NCBI RefSeq assembly: GCF_017877355.1
Contig: NZ_JAGIPR010000006.1
Span: 186,001-250,000 of the forward strand
DNA length: 64,000 bases
Source: Chryseobacterium jejuense
GTDB taxonomy: Bacteria > Bacteroidota > Bacteroidia > Flavobacteriales > Weeksellaceae
Direction: 5' to 3'
Shown piece by piece: positions 54,132 to 62,642 of the stretch; the first letter of the stretch is position 1; every line of letters begins with the position of its first letter. Under the pieces are notes generated by a model, which was given only the letters and a program-made list of their open reading frames with translations, was not told where the DNA came from and made no database searches. The translations under genes and the position numbers were made by a program.

Positions 54132-54734
54132 TTTGTAAAAAATCCGCATTTTTTTTATCAATTTGATAAAATCAAAAACCATATAAAAGTATATTAATAT
54201 AGTATTGCTTCTACTTCAATCAATGCAATAATTGACATTTTCTTAATATTTTTTTATTTCCATAAATTTTAACACATAAAAGTGGAGTTATACAACAAAT
54301 TAATAGTGACAAAAAGTAGAGTTATTCTAAAATTCAATTATTTTCATCTCAAAAAAATGGAAATAGGTTCCTCAAATTATTATTTTCTTTTTTCCATAAA
54401 AATTCACCAGAAATGAAAAATGGGATAAGAATAATTATTTAACCCGAGTTCAGGATAATAAAATTAAGGATAATAGACTGGAAACTGGAAGAGAGAGGCT
54501 GGAAGTTACTATCGGAGCTACAATTTCTAACGTTGCCGTAAAATTTGATGAAGCAGTCTTTAAAGGAATAATAAATGACAGGGTTAAGTTTTTTTTTAAC
54601 CTCAACTCACTTCCCTCTCCCAGCTTCAGGCTTCCTTACGTACTAAAAACAGAAATGTCTTATCCCAACTCAGGTTATTTACTAACAGACAAACCTGTTA
54701 GGTTTATTTTCTATCAAAGAATATCTAAAAAAAT
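54132..54734. other. Gene-free stretch with degenerate inverted repeats
   Basis: No credible coding sequence in about 600 bp. The segment 54480-54506 (GGAAACTGGAAGAGAGAGG) is loosely repeated in reverse complement at 54609-54635, and GGTTAA/TTAACC at 54582-54601 forms a short hairpin around a T-run. These look like decayed repeat units. The rest is AT-rich. Confidence 0.4.
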
Positions 54735-54766
54735 ACCTCCATATTTATGATATGAAGGTTTTTTTA
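54735..54766 (-). terminator. Rho-independent terminator of rsgA
   Basis: ACCTCCATAT and ATATGAAGGT form a 10 bp stem with one mismatch; T-runs flank both sides, on the minus strand ATTTTTTTA, 20 bp after the rsgA stop. Confidence 0.8.
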
Positions 54767-54785
54767 TCGATAGAAATTTTTACAG

Positions 54786-55712
54786 TTATTTTTGAGCAGC
54801 TTCTTCCGCTTCATCCATCAGCTTTATATAAGTTGCATAACGGGAATACTGGATTTCCCCTGTTTCAAGGGCATCAATTACAGCGCATTTCGGCTCATTG
54901 ATGTGGAGACAATTATGAAACTTACATTCTTCTCTCTTTTTGAATATTTCCGGGAAATAATGCTGTACTTCTTCCTTTTCAATATCAATCATCGCAAATT
55001 CACGAACCCCGGGAGTGTCAATAACATTTCCACCAAAATGCCAGAAATGCATCTGTGCAAAGGTCGTCGTATGCTTCCCTTTTAAATGGGTATCTGAAAT
55101 TTCGGAAGTTTTTAAGTTCAATCCGGGCTGTAATGCATTCACCAATGTAGATTTTCCACACCCTGAATGCCCGAAAAATACAGAAGTTTTATCTTTCAGC
55201 ATTTCCTGAAGCTGGTCCAGATTTAGTTTTGAATACGATGAAATTTCCAAGGTGTCATACCCTATTTCCTGATAAAGGAACTCAATATCTTTTACAATTT
55301 CAATTTCCTCTTGATGGAGAACATCAATCTTATTGAAAAGAATTAAGGGTGTAATATTGTAGGCTTCACAACATGCCAGAAATCTGTCCAGAAAACCTAA
55401 TGAGGTTTCCGGATGCTTCAAAGTAAAAATAAAGCATGCAAGGTCAATATTGGACGCAATAATATGGGCTTCTTTTGAAAGGTTAACAGATTTTCTGATC
55501 AGGTAATTCCTGCGTGATTCAATTTTTGTAATCCACGCAATATCATCCTGTTCAAGCTGAAACTCTACAAAATCTCCTACAGCAAGCGGATTGGTAAGTC
55601 TTGTTTTAATCAATTTGAATTTCCCCCTGATCCTGGCTTCGAAAATTTTATTTGTTTCCAATTCCAAAACCTGGTACCAACTTCCTGTAGATTTAATGAT
55701 TTTTCCTTTCAT
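54786..55712 (-). CDS. rsgA: Ribosome small-subunit-dependent GTPase A
   Basis: A 308-residue circularly permuted GTPase that acts in late maturation of the 30S subunit. An N-terminal OB domain (MKGKIIKSTGSWYQVLE) is followed by G4 (ILFNKIDVL), then G1 (FFGHSGCGKSTLVNAL), then DTPG-type G3 (VIDTPGVREFAM). The C-terminal zinc knuckle has CKFHNCLHINEPKC. The order of G motifs is the permuted one expected for RsgA. The gene stands alone. Confidence 0.95.
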   Translation of the reverse strand: MKGKIIKSTGSWYQVLELETNKIFEARIRGKFKLIKTRLTNPLAVGDFVEFQLEQDDIAWITKIESRRNYLIRKSVNLSKEAHIIASNIDLACFIFTLKHPETSLGFLDRFLACCEAYNITPLILFNKIDVLHQEEIEIVKDIEFLYQEIGYDTLEISSYSKLNLDQLQEMLKDKTSVFFGHSGCGKSTLVNALQPGLNLKTSEISDTHLKGKHTTTFAQMHFWHFGGNVIDTPGVREFAMIDIEKEEVQHYFPEIFKKREECKFHNCLHINEPKCAVIDALETGEIQYSRYATYIKLMDEAEEAAQK

Positions 55713-55835
55713 AGATAATATAGTGCAAATATAAGGAATTAGGGCTTAGGGTTTAGAATATAGGTGAAAACAAATGTTTCAATTTCCTAAATTCATTTTC
55801 CCAAAGCCCTACTCCTATTATTTTATGTCTGCTAT

Positions 55836-56918
55836 TTAGTTCTTATCAATCATGATACTGTTCTGTACCTCAATAGATTCTTCGTGAATCGCTTTGAATA
55901 CCTTCTCAATAAAATCCTGAGACATTCCTGTTTCTTTTGCTTTTTGAGTCGCGTATTCTGTAATTACTTTCCAACGTTCTGGCTGGAAGATCGCAATATC
56001 ATTTTCCTTTTTAAGCTTCCCGATTTTTTCTGAGATTTTCATCCTTTGAGAAAGAAGCTCAATTAACTGGAAATCAAGATCAGAGATCAGGGTTCTGTGT
56101 CTTCCCATTTCTCCTTCGAAACCAGCAAGATTTGTACTTCTTACTTTTAGATTTCCGATCAATTCTGACAATACTTCAGGTGTGATCTGCTGTGCAGCAT
56201 CACTCCAAGCTTCATCAGGATTAGAATGTGTTTCGATAATGGCACCTTGGTAACCAACGTTAAGTGCTTCCTGAGTGATATCTGCCAATCCAGTTCTGTT
56301 TCCGCAGATGTGAGATGGGTCAATTAACATTGGAATATCGGGGAACTGGCTTTTGAAATCAAGAGCAATCTGCCAGTTAGGGTTATTTCTGTATTTTGTT
56401 TTTTGGTATGTTGAAAATCCTCTGTGAATTACCCCAAGGTTTTTAATATCCTGTCCTAAAAGTCTTTCTAAAGCACCAATCCATAAAGCAAGATCCGGAT
56501 TTACAGGGTTTTTAACGAATACAGGCTTATCTGTTCCTCTTAAAGCCATTGCAATTTCCTGTACCGTGAAAGGGTTTACTGTAGAACGCGCTCCAATCCA
56601 AAGAACATCTACATCAGCCTCCAAAGCCGCAAATACGTGGTGTGCATTAGCAACTTCAGTTGCTGTTTTGAAACCGTATTCCTCTTTTACTTTTTTTAGC
56701 CAGTTCAAACCAATCACTCCTACTCCTTCAAACCCGTTAGGTTTAGTACGAGGCTTCCAGATTCCTGCACGGAAAACGGATACCTGAGCATTTGATTCTT
56801 TAATTCTTCTGGCTGTTTCAAGCATCTGAGCTTCACTTTCTGCACTACATGGTCCTGCAATCATTAACGGCTGTGTAAGCCCACTAATCCACTCGTTTTT
56901 TAAATCTTTTAAATTCAT
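55836..56918 (-). CDS. Bifunctional DAHP synthase / chorismate mutase type II
   Basis: A 360-residue cytosolic protein. Residues 1-255 are a class I-beta DAHP synthase (MIAGPCSAESEAQML, KPRTKPNGFEG, LIDPSHICGNR), which makes the first compound of aromatic amino acid synthesis. Residues 270-350 are a chorismate mutase (RHRTLISDLDFQLIELLSQR, then EKIGKLKKENDIAIFQPERW), which branches to prephenate. The order, DAHP synthase first, is that of Bacteroidota fusions. The mutase part may act as the allosteric sensor for prephenate or phenylalanine. Confidence 0.93.
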   Translation of the reverse strand: MNLKDLKNEWISGLTQPLMIAGPCSAESEAQMLETARRIKESNAQVSVFRAGIWKPRTKPNGFEGVGVIGLNWLKKVKEEYGFKTATEVANAHHVFAALEADVDVLWIGARSTVNPFTVQEIAMALRGTDKPVFVKNPVNPDLALWIGALERLLGQDIKNLGVIHRGFSTYQKTKYRNNPNWQIALDFKSQFPDIPMLIDPSHICGNRTGLADITQEALNVGYQGAIIETHSNPDEAWSDAAQQITPEVLSELIGNLKVRSTNLAGFEGEMGRHRTLISDLDFQLIELLSQRMKISEKIGKLKKENDIAIFQPERWKVITEYATQKAKETGMSQDFIEKVFKAIHEESIEVQNSIMIDKN

Positions 56919-57315
56919 ATTCTAAATTTTTATTGTTTTTTATATTTTTTGTTAAGTTCACAGCAATAGCCCTTTGATTATAAAATTTAATTTATAATTC
57001 TTTTCAAAAAATGCCGTTCAAAATTGTTTAAAGGAATCAGGAAAATGAAAGGGCTCTACTTCTCCTGTATTTTTTGGAAAGAAATTTTATTAACAGTACC
57101 AATAAAATCGGTAATACGTTCCAAAATTTCTAAAATAAGAAGCAGAAAAGCTAAAATAACCGCTAAAATAATTAGCGGGTGCAAAGAAAGACAGATATGT
57201 ATTAGATAATTTTTCCATTTTATTCTGGAAATGTCTTTGTTTTAGCGTTTCTTACTATAATTTGTTTTTGTCGAAAAGTTATTTCTCGCAGAAAACTTTG
57301 ACAAATATATAAAAA
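56919..57315. other. Gene-free leader region upstream of DAHP synthase
   Basis: The 397 bp between dnaX and the DAHP synthase gene hold no credible gene. AGCCCTTT (56968-56975) pairs with AAAGGGCT (57048-57055), and CCGCTAA/TTAGCGG (57160-57178) forms a short hairpin. Either could belong to a leader or attenuator of the DAHP gene. No leader peptide rich in Phe or Tyr was found. Confidence 0.35.
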
Positions 57316-57936
57316 TTATGTCAAATCAAACTTCATTAAATCATCAAGATCTTTCAAAATTGGATTTTTTTCTATGAATTTTTCGTAAATTTTTCTTTTG
57401 GTTACCACCTCAATCTTCAGATTTTCAACGTCTCGCACGTATTCTACCTCAATAGAATAATTTTGAACTTTTCTTCTGAAATGATTAAAAAATTCTCCAC
57501 TTATTTTATCAAATTCCACTTTTGCCGAGTCGGAAGGGTACAAAACTTTGATCTTACTCTCCTCTATTTTCTCCAGCTTAAAGGTTTTCACTGCATTAAA
57601 AACAAAATTATTTTTTATCTGCAGCTGTTTAAGCATAATTTTCCATTCTGCCTGAAGGTCTGTATCTGTAAAATGGTTTTTGGGCAGATTATCGGCTCTC
57701 ACCACGACATCTTCTGCTATCTCAGTTTTCTCTTCTTTATTTAGAAAAGAATTGATACTGAAGCCTGAAGCAACTCCTGGTCTTGATAAAGGTTTTGAGG
57801 TTTTGCTAATAACAGCAGCCTGAACATTTTCAGTCTGTGTAGTTTGTTCCGTTTTAACGTGCTCTTTTTTCTCCTGACCTTTTTCAGGGATTTTCACTTC
57901 CTGCTTTTCACTGAGAAACGGAGCCAGTATCAGGAA
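57316..57936 (-). CDS. dnaX: dnaX downstream frame: C-terminal (tau) part of DNA polymerase III
   Basis: This frame lies one base back (-1) from the upstream dnaX frame and has no proper start: it is open from the A11 run (57937-57947) and the first possible start is a GTG at 57897. It encodes a charged linker and a folded end (NNFVFNAVKTFKLEKIEES, NPILKDLDDLMKFDL) like the C-terminus of Bacteroidota DnaX. Joined through the slip, the total is about 566 residues, normal for the family. It is best read as the tau-specific domain, which binds the helicase and polymerase, not a separate gene. Confidence 0.85.
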   Translation of the reverse strand, partial: FLILAPFLSEKQEVKIPEKGQEKKEHVKTEQTTQTENVQAAVISKTSKPLSRPGVASGFSINSFLNKEEKTEIAEDVVVRADNLPKNHFTDTDLQAEWKIMLKQLQIKNNFVFNAVKTFKLEKIEESKIKVLYPSDSAKVEFDKISGEFFNHFRRKVQNYSIEVEYVRDVENLKIEVVTKRKIYEKFIEKNPILKDLDDLMKFDLT

Positions 57937-57947
57937 TTTTTTTTTTT
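57898..57947 (-). promoter_or_regulatory. Slippery A11 run and hairpin in dnaX (frameshift site)
   Basis: On the minus strand eleven A (57947-57937) are followed at once by TTCCTG...CAGGAA (57936-57931 with 57903-57898) enclosing ACTG/CAGT (57928-57925 with 57913-57910). In the zero frame the stop TGA is at 57932-57930. A -1 slip, or one extra A in the transcript, joins the two frames. The hairpin could act as a stimulator. Confidence 0.75.
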
Positions 57948-59015
57948 AGTAACGTCTGAATTAGCAGTCAGCGAAGCCAATTGCATTAATGCAATCTCAA
58001 CAGTAAGTCTTGGGTTCTTGGAATTTTTGTAATTAATATCTGCATGATTACAGATTTCAATCCCGTCAATAAGTAGCTGCGCACTCCATTTCTGGCCTTG
58101 CTCTACAAACTTAGATTTTGTCTTCTCTCCTACTTCAATCAGCTCTATGGTTGAAGCGTTTTGAGCCATCATTAAATCTCTGAAGTGATTTCCTAATCCG
58201 GCAACAAAAATATGGGGATCAAATCCTTTTTTAACAATATCATTAAATGCGGAAAGGACTTCAGGAATTTTGTTTTCCTTGGCAAGATCCACAATATTCA
58301 GATATTGATCGTAATCCAGAATGTTCAGCACTTCTGCAGCTTTTGCCAGAGTAATATTTCTCTGGGAGAAAGTAGAAAGCCTGTCGAAGATAGAAAGCGC
58401 ATCCCTTAATGCACCATCGGCCTTTTGTGCAATCAGGTACAGGGCGTCATCTTCGTATTGGATATTTTCTTTTTGAGCTATATCTTTAAGGTGTCCCTGG
58501 ATATCCTCAATAGTGATTCTTTTAAAATCATAAATCTGACAACGGGATAGAATGGTTGGAATAATTTTATGCTTTTCCGTAGTAGCCAAGATGAAAATGG
58601 CATGAGCAGGCGGTTCTTCCAATGTTTTAAGGAAGGCATTGAAAGCGGCAGAAGACAGCATATGAACCTCGTCTATGATATATACTTTGTATTTACCAAC
58701 CTGAGGAGCAAAGCGTACCTGGTCTATTAATTCTCTGATATCATCTACAGAGTTATTGGATGCTGCATCCAATTCATAGATATTATAAGCAAAGCCATCT
58801 TCTGAAACAGAGCCGTCTTTCTCGTTAATTTTTCTTGCTAAAATCCTGGCACAAGTAGTTTTACCCACACCACGAGGACCGCAGAAAAGCAACGCCTGAG
58901 CAAGTTGACTCTCTTCAATTGCATGTTCTAAAGTATCCGTAATATGGGATTGTCCTACCACTGTGTCAAACTCTTGAGGACGATATTTTCTTGCAGATAC
59001 TATAAAATTTTCCAT
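57930..59015 (-). CDS. dnaX: dnaX upstream frame: DNA polymerase III gamma/tau clamp loader ATPase
   Basis: A 361-residue product with Walker A GPRGVGKTTCARILA, Walker B IIDEVHML, sensor 1 FILATTEKHKIIPTILSRC (SRC Arg finger) and the collar domain to about residue 350. It ends DVTKKKNS just after the A11 run, giving a gamma-length protein; -1 slippage gives full tau. The zinc module with four cysteines normally found after the Walker A helix is replaced by EKDGSVSEDGFAYNIYELDA, as I recall for Flavobacteria. It loads the sliding clamp at the replication fork. Confidence 0.93.
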   Translation of the reverse strand: MENFIVSARKYRPQEFDTVVGQSHITDTLEHAIEESQLAQALLFCGPRGVGKTTCARILARKINEKDGSVSEDGFAYNIYELDAASNNSVDDIRELIDQVRFAPQVGKYKVYIIDEVHMLSSAAFNAFLKTLEEPPAHAIFILATTEKHKIIPTILSRCQIYDFKRITIEDIQGHLKDIAQKENIQYEDDALYLIAQKADGALRDALSIFDRLSTFSQRNITLAKAAEVLNILDYDQYLNIVDLAKENKIPEVLSAFNDIVKKGFDPHIFVAGLGNHFRDLMMAQNASTIELIEVGEKTKSKFVEQGQKWSAQLLIDGIEICNHADINYKNSKNPRLTVEIALMQLASLTANSDVTKKKNS

Positions 59016-59113
59016 TGGTCAAAAATAAGAAATATAGTTTTAATTTGAAAATTAAAAGTTTCCAAATTATCCACAAAAACTTATTTTTGATCCAATCTGA
59101 AAACTTTTAATTA

Positions 59114-59740
59114 TCATTTTTTTGTATTGTAGTAATGATCAATAATCTCAACAATTACTTTTTTTACTTCATCTCTGCCTTCGTCAGTTCTCATATCAAT
59201 ACCACAGAATTCTGTCCCGTTGTATGCAGGGAATAGATTCAGATAGTAAACTCCTGCTGCTATTAAAGCTAACATTGCTCTAACATTTTTAGCATTTTCC
59301 CCAAAATAAGGATCTGTTACATTTTCAAATAGATTAGCTGCTACATCTTCTCTTTGTTTGAGGATATTTTTAAGGATTGGTTTACTTTCAGAAAGTTCCC
59401 AAAGAATAATCTTCTGGAGCTCTTTATTTTTTTTCAAATTCTCAAATTGAGTAAGAATACCCTGGGTTAAGGCCTCTTTACCTATATGTACTTCTTCTTC
59501 AATATCCGGACTGAATTTGCTCCAATAATCCTGAGATTTGATATATTCATCAATAAGCTTATCAGTACTACCAAAGTACTCATAGATAAGTTTTTTATCA
59601 AAACCTGCTACTGCTGCAATCTTACTTACTTTCAGACCTGAATAGCCTTTTACTCTCAAAATTTTACCCACTGCTGCAAGCAGCTTCTGTTTGGTTTTTT
59701 CTTTGTCCCTAATTGGGCCCTGCACTACTTTTCTAGGCAT
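59114..59740 (-). CDS. TetR/AcrR-family transcriptional regulator
   Basis: A 208-residue regulator with an N-terminal TetR helix-turn-helix (LRVKGYSGLKVSKIAAVAGF, KKLIYEYFGSTDKLI) and a helical ligand domain. The start is a clear ATG (MPRKVVQGP). It is 6 bp downstream of the alpha-oxoamine synthase gene and co-transcribed with it, so that gene is the natural candidate target, with autoregulation. The ligand is unknown, a fatty acyl compound being plausible. Confidence 0.88.
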   Translation of the reverse strand: MPRKVVQGPIRDKEKTKQKLLAAVGKILRVKGYSGLKVSKIAAVAGFDKKLIYEYFGSTDKLIDEYIKSQDYWSKFSPDIEEEVHIGKEALTQGILTQFENLKKNKELQKIILWELSESKPILKNILKQREDVAANLFENVTDPYFGENAKNVRAMLALIAAGVYYLNLFPAYNGTEFCGIDMRTDEGRDEVKKVIVEIIDHYYNTKK

Positions 59741-59746
59741 AATTTA

Positions 59747-61003
59747 TTATTTTTTTGCAATATGCATTTTTTTATTAATATCATCAAAGACATTAAGTGT
59801 TTTGTCGAGATGTTCTTTCTCGTGTCTTGCCGTTACGCTCATTCTGATACGCGCATCTTTTCTGGCCACAGCCGGATACATAATAGGATTTGTATATATT
59901 CCTTTTTCAAGTAATATCCGCCCTATATCCCACATTTTATTCTGATCTCCAATTTTCACCGGAATAATTGCTGAACAAGTAATCCCGGTATCTAAACCTA
60001 AATCATTAAGTCCTTTTTTAAAATAATTGATGTTATCCCAAAGTTTCTGTTGCCAGAATGGTTCTTCATCAATCAAATCAATTGCTTTTAAAATTCCGAA
60101 GGAAGACGGTGGAGGTGTTACTGAGAAAATATGCTGACGAGACTGGAACTTAAGAAATGATGCAATTTTTTTATTTGCAATCACATATCCTCCCAGGTTA
60201 CCGAAAGTCTTGCTGAATGTTCCTGTCATAAAATCTACTTTATCAAATAAGGCATCATCTTCTAGGGCTCCTCTACCGGTTTTTCCTAAAACCCCCACTC
60301 CATGTGCATCATCAACCATCAGATAAGCGTTGTATTTTTTAACAAGATCAGAAATTTCCTTAGCGCGCGAAGTATCTCCTTCCTGGGAATATACTCCATC
60401 CACGATAACAAGCTTTGTACGGTACGTATTTTCACATACCTTCAAAATGTGTTCCAAAGCTTCCAAATTATTATGAGGAAATGTTTTTTTATTTGTAAAA
60501 GCACATCCTTCATGCACACTGGCATGTACCCCCATATCTAAAATTGCAATATCTTCCTTCTGCATTAAAATCTGCAAAGTGGCACTATTAGCTGTATATC
60601 CCGAAGTAAAAAGCACTACTTCGTCATCATTTCTTCCGAAAAAATTGGCTATTTTTTTCTCTATTTCATTATGATAGTCAAAGTATCCTCCAATAAGGGG
60701 TGATGCTCCTGTACCCGTTCCATATTTTTCGATCCCCTCAATAGCCGCCAATTTTACTTTTGGGTGTTGTGTTAACCCTAAGTAATCGCTTGTCACAAAA
60801 CTTACATACTGTTTATTCTGGTTAGCAATATCAATGTTTAATATTGCATCGGTGCCTGAAGTATTTTTCAGTCTGTAATTCATGTGCCCTCTAGATTTCA
60901 TCTCATCTAGAAATTCATAAAAATAATTTGCTCTTTGAGAAATATCATAATCAGGGATATTCTCGAAATCTTTAAATGTTGCTGTTGCAAAATCAATATT
61001 CAT
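59747..61003 (-). CDS. Alpha-oxoamine synthase (serine palmitoyltransferase / cysteate acyltransferase / BioF-like)
   Basis: A 418-residue PLP enzyme of the alpha-oxoamine synthase family. Motifs: SYxGLTQHPKV-like substrate loop (TSDYLGLTQHPKV), GTGTGASPLIGG, MVDDAHGVGVLGKTGRG and the Schiff-base Lys in GTFSKTFGNLGGY. These enzymes condense an amino acid with an acyl-CoA: serine palmitoyltransferase starts sphingolipids, a cysteate-using relative starts sulfonolipids (capnine type), BioF makes biotin precursor. Chryseobacterium species are known for sulfonolipids. The exact substrate cannot be decided, but the adjacent TetR favours lipid synthesis over biotin. Confidence 0.85.
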   Translation of the reverse strand: MNIDFATATFKDFENIPDYDISQRANYFYEFLDEMKSRGHMNYRLKNTSGTDAILNIDIANQNKQYVSFVTSDYLGLTQHPKVKLAAIEGIEKYGTGTGASPLIGGYFDYHNEIEKKIANFFGRNDDEVVLFTSGYTANSATLQILMQKEDIAILDMGVHASVHEGCAFTNKKTFPHNNLEALEHILKVCENTYRTKLVIVDGVYSQEGDTSRAKEISDLVKKYNAYLMVDDAHGVGVLGKTGRGALEDDALFDKVDFMTGTFSKTFGNLGGYVIANKKIASFLKFQSRQHIFSVTPPPSSFGILKAIDLIDEEPFWQQKLWDNINYFKKGLNDLGLDTGITCSAIIPVKIGDQNKMWDIGRILLEKGIYTNPIMYPAVARKDARIRMSVTARHEKEHLDKTLNVFDDINKKMHIAKK

Positions 61004-61405
61004 CCTAAGTTATTTAGTGGTGTTCTGTATAACAAATATATAACTATAAATGGGGTATCATAGGATCAATGCGATTAAAAAAAATTAAAGGCACTTCAGT
61101 TTTATACCAATTTAATTATATATCAGTCGTTTTATCATTTTTTTGATTTAATTAATTTTCTAGATTTAAATTTAATAAAAAAAATAAAACCATAAAGAAA
61201 TATAAATAAAGAAATCACAAAAACTCCCATCATCTAATACAACTATCTCATTTATAAAAGATTATTTTTTCAATAATTTTCAAAATCGAAAACATTAATC
61301 TCAGAAACCATACTGACAACTACACTTTTTATATTTAATCACAAAATAAAGAAATAAATTATATAAAACCATACTATCTATCAGGTTTTTTGGAAGAAAT
61401 TAAAC
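61004..61405. other. AT-rich gene-free stretch
   Basis: These 402 bp hold no credible coding sequence or strong hairpin. It contains the promoter region of the alpha-oxoamine synthase and the end of the AraC-type gene. Confidence 0.5.
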
Positions 61406-61759
61406 TTATCTTCCTGAGGCCTTTCTGAAATTACCAGGTGTTTCGCCTGTCATTTTTTTGAAGAATTTTGAAAAATTGGAGGGATCATAAGTAAATATAC
61501 GGGCAATTTCTGCAACAGAATAGTCTGAATCTGTAAGCATTTGTTTAGCTTGCCTGATAATTGCATCATCATAAAAGTAACAGGGATGTTGTCCTGTTTC
61601 TTTTTTTATGGTATCGGTAAGGTGCTTGTGAGAGACAGCTAGCTTTCCAGCAATTTCATTTACCTCCATAAATTCAGACACATCTCCTGAAATCACTTGC
61701 TGGATATGATTTTCTAAAAAATTAAAATACTGATGGGTAATTTCTTCGCTTCTTTTCAT
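61406..61759 (-). CDS. Small AraC-type helix-turn-helix protein
   Basis: A 117-residue protein consisting almost entirely of an AraC-type DNA-binding domain: two helix-turn-helix units (NEIAGKLAVSHKHLTDTI and YSVAEIARIFTYDPSNFSKF) and the closing FFKKMTGETPGNFRK. It lacks the N-terminal sensing domain of full AraC proteins (about 280-300 residues). It may need a partner protein, or be the remainder of a larger gene, though the ATG and composition look normal. The target is unknown. Confidence 0.85.
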   Translation of the reverse strand: MKRSEEITHQYFNFLENHIQQVISGDVSEFMEVNEIAGKLAVSHKHLTDTIKKETGQHPCYFYDDAIIRQAKQMLTDSDYSVAEIARIFTYDPSNFSKFFKKMTGETPGNFRKASGR

Positions 61760-62642
61760 CTTGTTTTTTTACGTATAATTAATTAAAATTATAAAAATAA
61801 AAATACGAATTAAAATCCACATGGTGAACTTTTCGGGCAAGTATAAAAAAACAATAACTCTACTTTTTTTAATATTTTAAAAGTTGATAAATTTCTAATA
61901 TTGCAATTATATTTAATCGAATTCTGATTTCATGAGAAAAAAACAAAAGATCTCCTGAAGAGACCTTTATTTTTTAAAGATAAATCGCTTGTGTTCTTAG
62001 AATCTTTATTAGAGTAAACAATCTCTATTCATCACTATAGAAACTGTTTGCAAAAGTAGGTATACTGCCATATCCGGTCAAAAAAAAACTGTAGAATAAA
62101 CATCATATTTTTGTAAAACTTTTACTACAAAAACCTAACAGATAAAGGCTATTCACAATAAATTACGCCAGATAGAAAAAAAAACATCAATCAACAAACT
62201 TTATCTTGTTGTATTTCAGTAACAACAGATAATAATTTACCCTCTTAGCCCTCATTTCTATAATATTAAAAAAATGTTCAGATTATGTAGAAAATGAATT
62301 TAAAAAAAACAAAATCAGATTCATTATAACCGATTTCGTAAAATAAATTATCACATGGTGTAGAAATATTACTACAAAAAAGCCGACTAATATCAGCATC
62401 TGCATCAACAAATACCGACAAAACTCATATTAAAACAAATCAAAACATGCTAATTTATCTGTATAATTTCATTATTTTTACACCATCAAACGAAACCATT
62501 TTAACACTTAAAAACACAGAGGCAAAAAACTAATGACAAAAATTTATTTTCAATCGTTCTTATCTATTAAAAAAACTTCGACTTGTACAAAAACTATTAT
62601 TAACCGTTTTTTGCTTTAGCAGGAAACACAGATCAGTTTTAC
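61760..62642. other. Long AT-rich gene-free stretch upstream of the propeller regulator
   Basis: No credible gene in 883 bp. A hairpin AAAG-a-TCTC / GAGA-c-CTTT at 61946-61968, followed by ATTTTTT, looks like a terminator, but no gene precedes it on the plus strand, so an unannotated small transcript or a terminator for the minus strand is possible. TACTACAAAAA occurs near 62125 and 62370. This is probably the control region of the propeller gene. Confidence 0.4.

Noticed and set aside
54478..54635. Remnant of a transposon with terminal inverted repeats
   Set aside because: The arms match at only about 17 of 27 positions and no coding remnant lies between; recorded only as a degenerate repeat.
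56919..57315. T-box or Trp/Phe leader peptide
   Set aside because: No T-box core and no short frame rich in Phe, Tyr or Trp on the relevant strand.
57316..57897. Separate hypothetical gene starting at GTG 57897
   Set aside because: The frame is open back to the A11 run and its end matches the DnaX C-terminus; it is better explained as the slipped part of dnaX.
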